Positions 22,975 through 35,607 are shown, counted from the stretch's first letter. The stretch is DNA of 64,000 nucleotides from Takakia lepidozioides (GCA_030704615.1 CM060732.1:53117053-53181052); one strand, 5' to 3'. Notes: generated from the letters alone by a model not told the origin. Numbers and translations are program-made.

Positions 22975-23975
22975 TATTGGCCTCCAAGGACCTCCAATAA
23001 TCCCCCAAAGAGCTCTTAGAAAGTTCCATAAGTCTGCCCAATATAGGCCTCCAAGGACCTCCAATCGTCCTCCAACCAGCCCTCACAAAGCTCCACAGGC
23101 CTACAAAACATTGGCCTCAAAGGACCCCAAATAGTCCTTCAAAGCAGGCCCCAATACCTGCAAGATATTGGCCTCAATAGACCCCAAATAGTCCTCAAAC
23201 AAGCCCCCTGAAGGCTCCAAAAATATCCACAGTCAGTCGATTTTTCATCCGTTACTGACCAAATTTCATCCAAACCACAATTTCTCATCCACAGGTCCGA
23301 TATTTCATCCATCGCGATAGTTCATCCATTGGTTGCGATATTTCATCCGCTGGCGCGATTTCATCCGCTGGCGCAGTTTCATCCACTGCAACCGATTGTC
23401 ATCTAGGAGCGCCGATTGTCATCCACTGGCTCAATAGTTCATCCAATTGGACAATGGTGGTGCTCCCAATTCTGGGGCAATGTTCCCACGAGTTCCCAAT
23501 GAGTTCCCAAGGAGTTTCCAAAGCGTTCTCACGCGTTCCCTCAAGTTCTCAAGGAGTTCACACGCGTTCCCAAGCTAGGGTTTGCGCCGCTTTGCCTCTG
23601 CGATTGCTGCAACGAGCTATGGCTTTTATGGAGCATCTAGAGGTGCTGTTCTTGGTTTTTTGAGCATCAATAGACCACCAAGAGTGCCTCTATCTCCTTG
23701 AGCAAGCTATTTGTCACACAACAAGCTCTCTTTCTCTATGGAACTTATTGAAACACGCACAGAACAAGCTATTGAGCTGTTTATGGCATACCCTCTTCTA
23801 GCCATCGCATGCACTTATAGTGCTTTCTTCTATGGCAATAATGCACCTCTTAGAGCTCCTAATCCAGCCCTGCATTTGCCACTTCCATAGACATGCTCTT
23901 CCCAAGCTTGGGATTGAAACCCCAACTCAAAGCATGCTCTACAAATACACTATTCTGCCCCAAAGAGAAGATTAT
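22975..23975 (+). repeat. partial direct copy of the fold-back loop sequence
   Basis: Starts inside the CCTCCAAGG array, then repeats the TTCATCC array and the stretch found at 21760-22275 (shared landmarks GCATCAATAGACCACC and CATGCTCTTCCCAAGC). It is direct with respect to the loop and abuts the end of the right arm at 22974. It breaks off near 23975, where mobile-element-type coding sequence begins. Confidence 0.7.
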
Positions 23976-23999
23976 GCCAATGGGGCTGGAAGTAGATTT

Positions 24000-24716
24000 T
24001 GCATCTCTTGGGAATGATGGTTGTTTACAGGTCGAGTGTGCAATGGGGGAGATATATACGGACTCCATGATCAGGACTTCATCCACAATGGGAAAAAATT
24101 AGTAAATCCCTTGGACAGTGCATCACGGACTTTGGTGTTGGGTGATGAGGTTGCTACATTGAATCATGTGTTATTGGTCTACCATTCATTTTCAGTGGAC
24201 AAGCATGGACTTCGGGAATGTGATATCAAAAGAGAAGATCGACAGAATTGGGCAGCAGCTCATCGACTGGCATCTCGGAAGGTGCAAGCTTGTTTGAGGG
24301 AGTTACAATCAACTGTGAATCATCGAAGAGAGAGGACCAAAGGTACTGAAACTTACCTATACATCATTTCATGCTACATTGACATTTTTTTGTCTCCTCA
24401 CATGTCATTGTGTGAGAGGGTACAATCTGCTGCGAAGGTATCATTTTTTTTCAGATTGTGGAAGTTGTGGCTATTCCACCACGAGGTGTATAATCTGAAA
24501 TCCTTCTTCATTAGCAGGGAAGGAGGGGTCTATACGTACGATTTGACGGATAACATGATGGTTGATTTGGATTCCATTATCGCGTTAGCATGTTTAAAGT
24601 ACAATGTCAAGTCAAACACATATGTTCTTGATGCAAATGACCGAAAAGTCTTTGACAACTTTATCAAAGGCAATTTTTTTTTAATTAATTTGTTAGATTT
24701 TATTATGTTTTAAATG
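24000..24716 (+). CDS. unrecognised, mobile-element-associated type protein (truncated)
   Basis: A plus-strand frame of about 230 codons ending at TAA 24714-24716. Conserved-looking blocks are DFIHNGKKLVNPLDSASR (about residues 19-36), VDKHGL, REDRQNWAAAHRLASRKVQACL (about 72-93) and LCERVQSAAKVSFFFRLWKLW. From memory this resembles a family found next to transposons in animals and some plants, apparently a transposase or accessory protein. I cannot name it. The beginning is unclear: a splice-acceptor-like TTTACAG sits at about 24023-24029, after another open frame. The end reads into poly-T-rich low complexity (NFFLINLLDF), which suggests 3' truncation. Confidence 0.5.
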
Positions 24717-25497
24717 AATAAATTCGATATAATATAAAAACATACATATACATATTGGAGGGTTATTTTTAATGATGAAAAATGAGAATATACATACAGA
24801 AGGGGGTACTTTCCAAAAATTGTAAATTTTTGTATATTTACAGGAGGGGATTTTATAATCTTCAAAAAATATGTACAGAGGGGGTATAAATTATCCAAGG
24901 ACCCGTATACATGGGGTTTTTTTATTAGGCGACGAACGCACGTGATACGCACAGTTTATAAAGAGTGCACCCCCCGGGGTAACCGGGTAGAGAACCTGTT
25001 GCGGCTACTGGTTCAAGCAGTAATAATAGGTTTCTAACGTAGACTTGTACCTGCACCTGCATTCACCGCAAGCACTCTTATGGGCTGCTGGTCATCAACC
25101 CAGCCTCACCATAAGTGAACAATGATGGTCTGACTGGTCATTACCCCAGCCTCACCATCGACAGCACGCTCTAGGATTGACCGGTGATCAAATCCGGACC
25201 AACCTTCTATGAAAACAAGCGCCCACACAAAACTACCATGACGCACAGTCAAGCATGCATGTGTGGAGGGGATCCAAGCACAAGAAAATCAAAACAGTAA
25301 CTCCCCCACACCAAAAACACTCCACATTGTCGCTCCTACAAGACACTCCACATTGTCGCTCCCCAGACTGACTCTTGCCTCCACCTACGGAAAGGTTTTG
25401 GCCTACAGAGAGGGTGGAAGACTACAAGGAAGAGAGACTAAAGCAATTCCTATCACAGCATGCTTTCATCGCACTACCCTATCTCCACACTCTCTTG
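24717..25497. other. intergenic repeats; possible SINE scrap near 24970-25060
   Basis: 24740-24920 has several diverged copies of an AT-rich TATACATA...GAGGGGG unit. At about 24975-25030 a GGGTAACCGGGTAGAG stretch followed ~30 bp later by GGTTCAAGCAG resembles tRNA-type A and B boxes. A short direct repeat ending CCCAGCCTCACCAT occurs near 25098 and 25152. No gene. Confidence 0.35.
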
Positions 25498-27888
25498 CTT
25501 AAGCAATACACAAGACCTTTCAAGGATCTCTCAAATAACTTTCTAAGATCCCTCAAGATGTCTCTCAAACAATCTCACTAAGACTCCCAGAGCTTGGACA
25601 ATGGTACTCCAAACAGTACACTAAGGCCCCAAGAGCTTGCCAAATCTCGGCCCTCAAGGACCCCAAACAGCCCTCCAAACAGCCTTCCAAAGGCTCCAAA
25701 AACTTGCCAAATATTGGCATTCAAAGACCCCAAATGGTCCTCCACATAGCCTTCCAAAGGCTCCAAAACTTGCCAAAACTTGGCCTTCAAAGACCACAAA
25801 TAGGCCTCCAAATAGTCATCCGAATACCTCGTCAAGAGCTCTTCGAAATGCCTTACAAAGCTCCTCAGAGTGTTTTCCAAAAGCTCCCCAAAGGACCCCA
25901 AAGATCCCCCAAACAATCCTCCAAAAGGCCCTTGAAAATCCTCCGAGAGCCCTATATTGTCTTTATATGTCACTATGTTCCCAGCCTATAGTGACCGTTC
26001 CCACACCTTGGTGACCGTTCCTAGACTACGATGACGGTTCCCAGACTACGATGACGGTTCTCAAACTACAGTGACGGTTCCCAGACTACGGTGATCGTTC
26101 CCACACTTTGGTGATTGTTCCCATGAACCTAGGGTTTCATGTGCATCTCATGCTAGGGTTTGTGCATCCCATGCTAAGGTTTGTGTATTTTAAGCTAGGG
26201 TTTCGGCTTCCTTGAGCTTCATGCTTGCTCTCCTCAAGCATCCATGACTTCTATGAGATACCAAGGCAAACTACCTTGATCTTCTTCACCTCAAGCCACA
26301 ACCAAGCTTGATTCCATCTCACCTAGCAATGCATTTGCCACACAACAAACTTCACTTCTCTTTGGAGCTCAAGAATCAAGCTTTTTACCTCATTCGACAA
26401 GCAACCAAGTCTTGCACTCATTCATGTGCTCTTCTATGGCCATCCACACACATGCTCTATTCTTGGCTTCTATGTGTTGCTTCTCCAAGCATCAATACAT
26501 CTCCATCTCATGCAAAGAGGAAGATTCAAGACCCTTCACTTGCTAGCTCAAGAGTCGTGCTCTCCTCAAGCTTAAGGTTGAAACCCCAACTCAAACATGT
26601 GCTCTACAAGTGCTTTTCTTTCACCTAAGTGGAAACCAGCCCTTTTCCTTTCTTCTTACTCTCCAAGGCTTGAAAATAGAAGCCTCAATGGGCTAAAAAC
26701 ATGCTCCACATAAGCATCACCTCATACACAAAAGAATGACTTGTTCTCTTCACCTTCTAGCTCTCTTCAAGCTTGAAGTTGGAAGCCGCACTTGGAAAGC
26801 ATGCTCCACACATGCGCCACTTGCTTGGTCAACCACTTGTTTCACCTAGAGCAATCCAAGAACTCATAGACTAGCAAAAGCACTCCCTTCTAGCGCCTTA
26901 GCTTGCTTGTTTGTCAACCAAATGAAACCCCACTTAGCTTCATTTCACCATGGATAAAACAACCACTTCTTAGCTTCTCTTGAGCTACTCAATGCTCCTC
27001 AAGCTATCCTTGTTGTACTCCTTCTATGGTGTTTCTAACCCAAGCATGTGCCGCTCTTTGGCTTCTCTTTCACACCACGAACAATTATAATTTGTTCTTG
27101 AAACCCTAGTGTTTATCTTCTCCACATACAAGACGTTTCTCTTGTGATGCGAGAGCTCTTTTCCAAGCTCTCAAACCCTTGGTGCACAATAATGCTTCTA
27201 CAAACCCTCAATGCATTCTTTTCACCATAGAAGCCACTTCCTTGGCAAATGGTTGTCACAAGAGCTCCTTCTTCAAACCTTTGTTTCCCCACACACATGA
27301 CTTTCTCCCTGCAATACTTGCAAAGTCTTGTAACTCAAGAGCTCTCTCCTTGAGCTCTCCACCTCCTTGATGCAATGCAAACACACTCTCCCTTGCAACA
27401 CCTTGCAAGCCTTGTGAGATACTTGAGCTTTCCCTAGCTCTCTCACTTCTTGGTGTACATCAACACAAGTGCAAAACTATCCTTACACTCCGCACTCATA
27501 AGCTTAAGGTCATCTTCTTGTGATGATGAAAGTGAACATAATGGGAACCCTCCACTCATGAACACTCAATCACATAAAATAAGTCAACCCAAGGGCACCC
27601 TTGCTAAGGGAATCCACCCTACAAAGCCCTCACCACACTCCCTCTCAATACCTAGAGCTATGGAGGTGAGAGAGGCTCATGGAGGGTCAACTACAAGAAG
27701 ATGAGCCTCCTCCATCCTCACAAGGGGAAAAACTATCCCCATGTCCCAAGTGAGGCTCGACGCCTCACTTGGCATGTGAGACCAAATGAAATCTCAATAC
27801 ACAAAATATAAATATAAATATAAATATCTAAAATGTCCTAGTTAACTAGAAGTAGGTAATTCTAGATAACTATGACTAAAACCATGAC
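25498..27888 (+). mobile_element. second member of the modular repeat family
   Basis: Shares the order of modules with 20816-22974. A TCTCAAATAACTTTC-like start is followed by a CAAAGACCCCAAATGGTCCTCC array (25620-25930), a short tandem array (25985-26130), a long non-coding stretch with TTTGCCACACAACAA and CATGCTC landmarks, and an end that matches the fold-back right arm (AAGTGAGGC...CACTTGGCA...AACCATGACA, 27720-27888). It is too long and non-coding for a gene. It may be a large LTR or a non-autonomous element; I could not find primer-binding or polypurine sites. Confidence 0.6.
25985..26130 (+). repeat. ~20-bp tandem array (CGGTTCCCAGACTACGATGA)
   Basis: Six to seven units with small changes. 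It occupies the position held by the unrelated TTCATCC array in the sister copies at 21430 and 23235. Confidence 0.8.
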
Positions 27889-28181
27889 AGTGTCAAGGCT
27901 CCGATTGGTGTGTTTTGTTGAGTCATGCCCCTTAGTCTCACCTCCCCCTTACTTTTTGCCAATGCAGCATTGCTGTCTTAGGCTTGTTTAACCTCTTGGC
28001 ATTCACATTTGGAGGTATCAGCAACAGATAGTATAGCTGTGAATTTTACACTAGGATGCTACCTGCCACAGCTATCTCCGAACCATGTGGCACTTACCTG
28101 GTCCACACGGGATAGCCATGAGCGAGTGTGAACAATAGATATCAGATAGTGCTGCAACATAGAATATTTATAGTTATATAC
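27889..28181. other. spacer downstream of an unrecognised exon
   Basis: No gene seen. Contains the intron side of the exon at 28182-28511, which is read on the minus strand. Confidence 0.3.
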
Positions 28182-28511
28182 CTGCAAGTGTGAATGAAGC
28201 ATAAGGTGATTTTCCAAAAGGGGACCTAAAGGCGTAATTTGTTCCCTGCTTTCAGTCCCACGCTCACAGGATTGCCCCTGGGCCCGGTCTTCAGCAGTCT
28301 CCACAACATTTGTAAGGGTGAACCACCTGGTGGTCGGGTGCTGGAGGAACAGTTTGTGGATGTGCCAGACTGCTGGATTGTAGCGGGTAGTGCAGAGACC
28401 TAAGATTGTCGGGTGGGTACATTGGCTAGTCAGCGGATCCTCAAAGCGTGGAAATCCTTTGGCAGGTGCTTTTTGACAGAAGTCAAACCAAGCCTTGAGA
28501 TCTCTAGCAAA
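28182..28511 (-). CDS. unrecognised coding exon
   Basis: A clean 330-bp (110-codon) open stretch between a CAG acceptor (28512-28514) and a CAG|GTATAT donor (28180-28184) on the minus strand. Protein features: ARDLKAWFDFCQKAPAKG at the start, and HPTILGLCTTRYNPAVWHIH in the middle. It lies downstream of the YrdC gene in the same orientation, but that gene has its own stop at 28934, so this is probably a separate unit whose remaining exons were lost or displaced by the repeat ending at 27888. No family recognised. Confidence 0.4.
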
Positions 28512-28933
28512 CTGCAATATGAAGGAACTTGAGAGGCGACACCGGTAGTACTGGCTACTACCCTATCCTCCCCCTGGCTGCTAATAAGACAAGGCTGAAG
28601 ATCTTGGAAAGGTTGGAGGAAAAACAATACCATAATTAGGACCGAGGCACAATCCAAGTTCCCATCTCTTTCAAGAAACTCTTATTACCACCTCCCCCAA
28701 TGTGTCAAAAGTGAGTAGTACAGACTCACTGGTACCCACACATTCCAGGAGCAATGCAAGTACAAACTTGAACTGCATGCACCGCACCAGCAACACCGCA
28801 CCCGTCCTTTTTGGCTCAATGCTATTACAAGTTTGGCCGATGATATGGAGGCAAAGGGGATAACATAAAGAAGAAATTAACAGTTTTCATTACATCAACT
28901 TTACATGTTAACAACATAAGAGAGGGATAATAG
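28512..28933. other. 3' flank of the YrdC gene
   Basis: No ORF with protein character. Probably contains the 3' UTR of the minus-strand gene ending at 28934. Confidence 0.4.
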
Positions 28934-31900
28934 CTAGTGTGAAGTCGCAACCTGGGAAGCATAAGGGTTCAACAGGCCACCAGCTTGCATGGCATCAGTG
29001 GAGTCATGGGACTCCATCAGCATCCAGTCTTCCAAAATTCCCTGCAGGATACTACTGACTTCAGCGAGTAAAAGTGTGTAAAGCTTATGGAATGTGTTTG
29101 CAGGAGGAGGAGGGTAGAGAGCACAAGAAAGAATTGTGTGAGTGACATGGCCTAGTCCAGTAGACTTTGGCCATAAAAATTGAGTATCCTAAAACCAGTC
29201 ACAATGTCTTCAGAGCAGAAACACCAATCTCAAAAACAGAAAGAAGCACCAATCTCAAAAACAGAAAGAAGCACCAATCTCAAAAAACAGAATGATGGTG
29301 AGTAGCAGAATACAAAAAGACTGCATCCCAGACCCAGGAGATGTTGCAGATCTTGACATAGTGAAGATTAGAAACAAGAGTAGAAAGACTACTTTAGATA
29401 TGAGGCTGATGAAATTGCTGATACACAGCAAGTTTGAGCCCACAGAGATGTAGAACTGCACCTTTCCATGCCGCAACAGCACAGGCTTCTGGCCTGTCAT
29501 ATCCACCACTGTTGATGGATCAGCCAATCGTACCCCTCCATCAACCACAAAGTCAACACCCTGAAAGCATTTCAACACAAACACAGTCAATTCCAAGCAT
29601 TCAAGTGGCAATAAAGCTGCCAAATTCCAGAGATTGTAGGATATGATGGCCATGGATGCTTATCTTGTGTTAAAGAGGAGTATTTGCTTGACAGGGGAAA
29701 GCTACTGAGTTCAATAGAACCAACAATTTCTTGCAAATACAACCCAGCCATGAAATCCTATGCAGGCACCAATTTGACGGTATAATCTAATTTGCAAGCT
29801 ATCAGAGCAGCCACAAGTTACATACATGGTCTAATTATTTACCAAGTATGGATCCAGAAAGAGCAGACTACTGCCATAGATACTTCTCTCAGAGACAGAA
29901 AGACACTGGATTCTCCCTGGTTTTAGTTTTCCAATCTCAGGCATCTGATTGAACATGTCAGAGTTATCCAAATAAGTACCTCTCTGCCATTAGAAGCGCC
30001 ATAAGTGTCTGCAATGATAACTGGATCCAGCATCCACTCATCCTCCTTCTGCTGTTTAACACTGCAGTCACAATCAATTTAAATTCAGTTGGTTCTATCT
30101 TTGGTCCCCACCCAGCCCAGAATTATCCTTTCCTCCCTCCATATGAGCCTGCAAGTATGGAAAGCCCAGGTACACTCCGCATGCAAATGCGTTTTGACGA
30201 GAAAATTTGTTACCTGGTACACAACAAAGGTTCATCCAATTTCTCAAGAATGGCTTGACAGATAGAATCATCTGGCATCCGAATGCCCACACTTTTACGG
30301 GGTGCACAGCTAGCTGCTGCACTCCCACCAAAACTAATGCACTGCTTCGGCATTTCCTTGCTTGCCTGTAGAATGAATGTATACTGCATGACAACAGCAT
30401 CAACAACAGTCCTCTCGAAATCAGCCTCAATCACTTTAACATAAGGATCCTGATAGAGGCACAGAATAATCCATCTCATCTGCCAAAAGTCTTCTTATAT
30501 AGGTGCTAATTTAGATTTGTGACCAATCCAAGTGGTGCCAATGTCAGCCAGACTGTCAACAATGCAAAACTCCGACATTAGGACTTCAACTCCCTCACTA
30601 CAGGCAGGTGCTGGGAACATGGATACGTCAATCTGAAACAGGACTCACTCCATGTCAATTTCTTAGTCCATGCACATCATGTAAGTCTACGACATGATAC
30701 TGTACACTCTAATAGGGTGCACAAACGTGTTCCCATATGACGAATTTGATGTTGTGGCATGTAACATGACATTAACACACTTATTTCTCTGCATGACATC
30801 TGTGCAAGCCAAGGGATAGCAATTGGTTTGGATATGAAAGACAGAAAGATCGGAAACACAAGTAGATTCAAAGACGCTAAACCTCTACAAATTACTCTTT
30901 TTTCCGTCAACTATGCGCACACAGTGACAAACTGTTGATGGAGGGGCTCAGTGTAGAAGGTACCAAGATACATACTGGTCCAGGGAGGCATTGACGAGCA
31001 GCACGGAAAATGTTGGTTTGGCCATGGCTGTTTCCGCGTGGAAAACCCATCGTATATGTGTCAACGTCTTGAAATGACCGGCACAAGATACTCAATGGCT
31101 GTCACATGACATGTACTACCATGAGTGGAATTCTCCAACAGATAACTCGAAAAAAGAAATACCAAGCTTCAAAGCTTGGACTTGAGACCTCCATTCACAG
31201 TTCTTGCATCGATCCACCAGTAACATAGAGAACAGGAAAAGAAGGTAAAAAGTAACATTGCTCTTGGTTCCAATCATGGAGCTGATGTTCACCCAGTGGA
31301 CCATGCCTCAGTGATGTGCAACCAGTGGATGTTGATGAACAAGCATAGAAAAACCTAGTCCCTATGTCAGAAAATTATTGAACGAATGACCAGACATATC
31401 GAGAATCATTCAGAAGCATAAATCTAGTTTATGCACGGGATCCACCTTATTTGTAAAAGGCCAACAAAAAAGACTGTCATCCTCTAGATAGTTCTTTTGG
31501 TTGCAGTGAAAGTCAACCTCCAGTGGCTAGACCTTCATTGCTGTGGAACAGCATGAACCAAAATTGGTGAGATAGATCTACCTTTTTTTGGTCCATGTGT
31601 TTGATTCTGCAAAGCAACATCAAAGAGTCAGATGGAAACAAAAGCCTCTCATAAGTGAGCAACAATATGTAAACATACACAGCATGTGTTCAAAAGCAAT
31701 GATACACAAATTTTTTTGAGTATAAAATACGCAAAAAGGAACTTTGTGACATCCACGACAACCCCAAAGACCTTATGGGACATCACAGCCTCACCAAGAA
31801 ACCAGGCCTCAATTGATACACAAAGAGAGAGAGAGAGAGAAAGAGAAAGAGAAAGAACCTATATAACATCCAGAGGGGGAGAGAAATGAGATGGTGCTCT

Positions 31901-34024
31901 ACACCGTCCTCGGAAAGCTCAAAGAGCTTATGGGACAAGAGAGAAAGAAACAAGAAAGAGAGAGGGGCCTTCCACATGCAGGCCAAAAGCAACGATTGCT
32001 CAAGGGCTTGTCTAAGAGTCATTCCTAATCCTCGTAATGGAAGACCTCTGTGAGAGATTGGGTATCATAAAATAGACAATTGAATCTATCCCAGATCTCA
32101 TAAGCAAAAGGGCAGTGAAAGAAGAAATGTTCACTATGGGAGCCCTACCTGGACCTCCCCAATGCCCTTAGAAGAGAGGGAGATAAAGCTGCAGACAGGT
32201 AAGATTCTATCCTCACGGAGGACCAAGAATGTCTCCCAATAGAACTGCAGTTTTGTAGTAAGATTGGCTGGTTTCCATGTCTGCCTGACTTGGAGTTCCA
32301 GAAGTTCTCGTCTGATGCATCTATTGCGGTCCTGCTTGGACGCAATTTCTATCCCCTACATATTTTGAGGCAGGGCAAGGGAAGCAACGGAGAGTCCGTT
32401 CCGCTCAAGAAAGTTGGGCACCCATGCCAGGAGGTCTTCAAAACAATTTTGAGCCTGATAGATGTTGGGAGGGTCCAGGCTGTCACCCCTTTGGGTGGAA
32501 GGGCTTGTAAGAAGGATTGTAAGCCGGAAGATGGCCTTGGTTTGAAGCGGTGTGCATGCAAATTGAACACATAAAATTTGTGATGGTGTTGTACCTCTAG
32601 CTCCAACCATTCCTAGGAGGAAAGACAATTGCAGTGGTTTGCCAAGGTTGTGATTGCCCTTTCCTTGCAACAGAAAAGATAAAAGCGGAAGAAGTAAAAC
32701 TTCTGAAATGTTAACACAAGAGGTGGTATGAATGTTGAAAGAAGGTGCACACCTGTACAAGCGCTCTATGGCCGCTCTGTTCTTGAGATCACATACAATG
32801 GCATATCTGTGGTCAATATCACACAATTGATTGTTACACCTGGCCAGAATGTATGCTTTGGTGAACATGCTTATCCCTTGAATCTCTCTTAACTCCTTTG
32901 AAAAGTAGTCCTTCCCTTTCTACTTGTGTCTCTTGGCCCCTCTGGACTTCTGGCTGATGTCATTTCTTTCTTCCTTTGGCAATGCTTATGAATAGTTAAT
33001 CTGCTTACTGAGATTTCATATGAACAAAGTAGATGGTTGTTGATGTGAAATAAGCGATATCCTTGATTTCAAATCAGAATTCCCTTTCCAACCTGAGAAA
33101 AACTTCTCTCCAACTAACCTTTAGTAGTACAACTCCATCTGAAGTAGTAAAATCCAACACTTGTCCCCCTGCAATTGACTAGAGAGTGTAGGTGCTTACT
33201 AAGATGGAAGAAAGGTGAACGGAAAGAAAGAGGGTGGCATACACAGTATCAGTCGGGATAACTCCAACAGCTCCACTCTTTATTAGCTCGACAATTTGAT
33301 CCAATTTCCAAGCATCTGAGAGGGATGGATCAACTTGCACTGTCTCCACCTCCGATTCCTGTCACCAAAGTGCCTCATCAAGTATTTCCATCATATCCCT
33401 TGCTTTCTATGTGTTTGAACTGCTACAGAACATATTAAGAAACTTCTGCACTAGAATGCTAGTTAAATTCCTCTGCTGCACTACTTATCCTCATTTGGAT
33501 ATTGCAGATGTCTTATTGCCAAAAAGCCTGAAGCTGGATGCCCTTCAGGTGGCAGGTCCTCATAGAAGAACAATTCCAAATCAAATAAATTTGTTTCACT
33601 GTGATTCATTGAAGGTCAGCCACATCGATGCAGATGAGTAAAACAAATGAGTAAGGTGTTTCATCTAGCAATTGCGATAGATCAGCACCAAAAGAAGAAA
33701 GGCACGTGAGCGACATACCTTACGAGTTCCGGCACCAGAGTACTTCAAACGCTTGGGACTCCGCTTCACCACAGCTTTTATAACCAAATCTACTTTCCGG
33801 CCATCGTCCACACTTAAATTCACTCGCTGATACGATGAAATTATGTTCGTCAGATAAAGGCCGCAGCTCATGGAGTCGCGAAAGCTGCATCTAGTAACCA
33901 GTCTGCCATCCCCCTTCAGTGAAGGAGACGAACAAGAGATGACGCAGAGAGGCCGGCCTGAAGTCGAAGGCGGAGAGCAGTACAGGCTTGAGAGAGCCAT
34001 CCTACTAATAATTGCAAAAGCCAT
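28934..34024 (-). CDS. plastid YrdC/Sua5-domain protein (DHBP-synthase RibB-like fold)
   Basis: Nine exons from 34024 down: 33719-34024, 33243-33358, 32753-32806, 31582-31606, 30976-31098, 30214-30383, 29980-30061, 29462-29560, 28934-29041. All are GT-AG with consistent phases; 1083 bp, 360 residues plus TAG. Residues about 1-70 are Ser/Arg-rich and poor in acid, typical of a chloroplast transit peptide. The YrdC domain (about 118-330) shows AVGVIPTDTVYAIVCDLKNR, KHMDQKKPLSILCRSF, CLPGPYTFIL, the KSVGIRMPDD block and STVVDMTG. This domain binds ATP and threonine in threonylcarbamoyl-AMP synthases that start t6A tRNA modification. The sequence resembles the plant organellar paralogue (Arabidopsis At3g01920-like) more than canonical Sua5, so the exact reaction is not certain. 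The 25-bp exon at 31582 is unusually small. Appears intact. Confidence 0.92.
29221..29292. repeat. 24-25-bp tandem repeat, three copies, in a YrdC intron
   Basis: CACCAATCTCAAAAACAGAA recurs three times with GAAG linkers, inside the intron between exons 8 and 9. Confidence 0.8.
31820..31857. repeat. GA-rich microsatellite in a YrdC intron
   Basis: A run of GAGAGA followed by GAAAGA units lies in the 32753-31606 intron. A related GA-rich stretch follows at about 31935-31965. Confidence 0.8.
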
Positions 34025-35607
34025 ACACCATTCAATTCTTCCGCTTCAAAATACTCATACTCACTTTATCGCACATCTCCGTAGCAAAGCGAGGCTGATG
34101 AGACGATTTTGGAAGTAAGTGAGATTAAGCACCGGACTGTAATGGATATGTCCCGGGCTATCCTATCACTCCAAGTATTGAACCATTTAATATCACTTTT
34201 AGTGTTGTTTTTTGACAGGTAGCCCTACCTTTTTTGTGACAGGTTAATTTTTTTTTTGATTTTCACTTTGACAGACAACTTTCAGAAAATGCCTTTCACA
34301 TGACAGGTTGACAAGATTTTGACCTTTCACACAACCATGTCATACGAAATAAAAAATAAAAAATGAAAAGAAGTGTGTAGTTTGAAGTGTGAACTTCTTA
34401 CACATCTTTGGGGGCTCAATCACTTAGACTATGTTGCTTGCTGGACCTTGGAAGACCTTGGATCATGCGCACCACACCTATGAAAGTGCAAATTGCTGGA
34501 GTCCTAATTATAAGTGCCCGTCACAATGTGTCCAACAGAGCAAGGGACTTGGACAACCAGTCTTTACATGCAGACGAGGCTCCCAATAGCTGCATCCCCA
34601 AACTACTACTAGATCGTTGTGAACTTAAGGCCCAAGTGCCTGTTTCTTGAAGTAAATCTTGAGCGCTAGATGACTAAAGTTGCCATTTCACAACCCGGAG
34701 CAGTATATGAGAACTAGTGTTGTCTGCCTTGGCGAACCTTAAAATTTTAAAATGGAATATTTTCCATGGATGAAATCGCCAAACAGAGGATGATATAAAT
34801 GGATGAAAGTACATAGGAGGATGATTCTATCCAAATTTCAATGGATGAACAGAATATATACCTATTTCTTGTAAAACTTAATAGCCACTCGTGCTATTTT
34901 TCAAATTTAAGAAAAAAATCACCGATGAGAACGCTTCAAAGATCAAAATCATCGAAATTTAGCTAGCTAATCTTGGGATTGTATTCTTCCAATAAACAGA
35001 AATGACGTGCTCGAGCGTGTAACCACAGCAGCTAGAGTCAAATACATATTGCAAAACAATGGTCAGGACATCACCTGAAACGTGGGTAAGTTAGCACTGT
35101 TAAGGTTTATGATAAAGATCTACGAGCTCTACTCATGGGCTGTAGCTTTCATTGAAGGTAGAACCCAAGACCCCCTGAAGAGTAAGCCAACCTAGAGGCC
35201 TGCATGCAACACGCAACTGACAGCCCACAATTCAGGCCCTTGAGGAGGGGGAAAAATTAACCCCCTTTCATTTATGGGCCATGGAGGCACAACGGACGAT
35301 ACGCCACAAACAATCCCCACAGGGAGCAGGGCAGCGGCTTTGAACCTTGGACCACCAAGGCGACGCATTGTGCACTTAACTTACCAGCCGATGTGCTTGT
35401 ACATTTCCTTTGTAATTTTTACCTTTCTTTTGACAGGCCATTTTCTTTTTTGCCTTTCACTGTGACAGGCAATTTTTTGTTTTTTCCTTTCTTTTGAAAA
35501 GGCCGTTTTTTTTTTTGCCTGTTTTTGCCTGTCAAATGCCTTGTGACAGGTGCAAAAATCAGCGCAAGTTGCATGGCGACGAGACTGGAAGGGGAGGAGT
35601 AACGGAC
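34025..35607. promoter_or_regulatory. divergent intergenic region between YrdC gene and plastid-protein gene
   Basis: The two flanking genes diverge, so both promoters must lie here. The region has repeated TTTGACAGG/TGTGACAGG words in T-rich context at 34210-34320 and again at 35425-35560. Several GGATGAA words occur at 34765-34855. A SINE-like piece lies at 35325-35390. No TATA box can be assigned with confidence, and no coding frame stands out. Confidence 0.4.
35325..35390 (-). mobile_element. tRNA-derived SINE-like fragment
   Basis: On the minus strand a GCTGGTAAGTTAAGTGCAC (A-box-like, about 35370-35388) is followed ~35 bp later by GGTTCAAAGCC (B-box-like, about 35336-35346). No cloverleaf with good stems is apparent, so this is a tRNA-related repeat rather than a tRNA gene. 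Confidence 0.4.

Noticed and set aside
25498-27888. Protein-coding gene with many exons
   Set aside because: Only short frames, no splice-consistent exons, and the sequence aligns with a non-coding repeat family at 20.8-24 kb.
31820-31857. GA repeat as a regulatory GAGA site cluster
   Set aside because: It is an ordinary intronic microsatellite far from any promoter.
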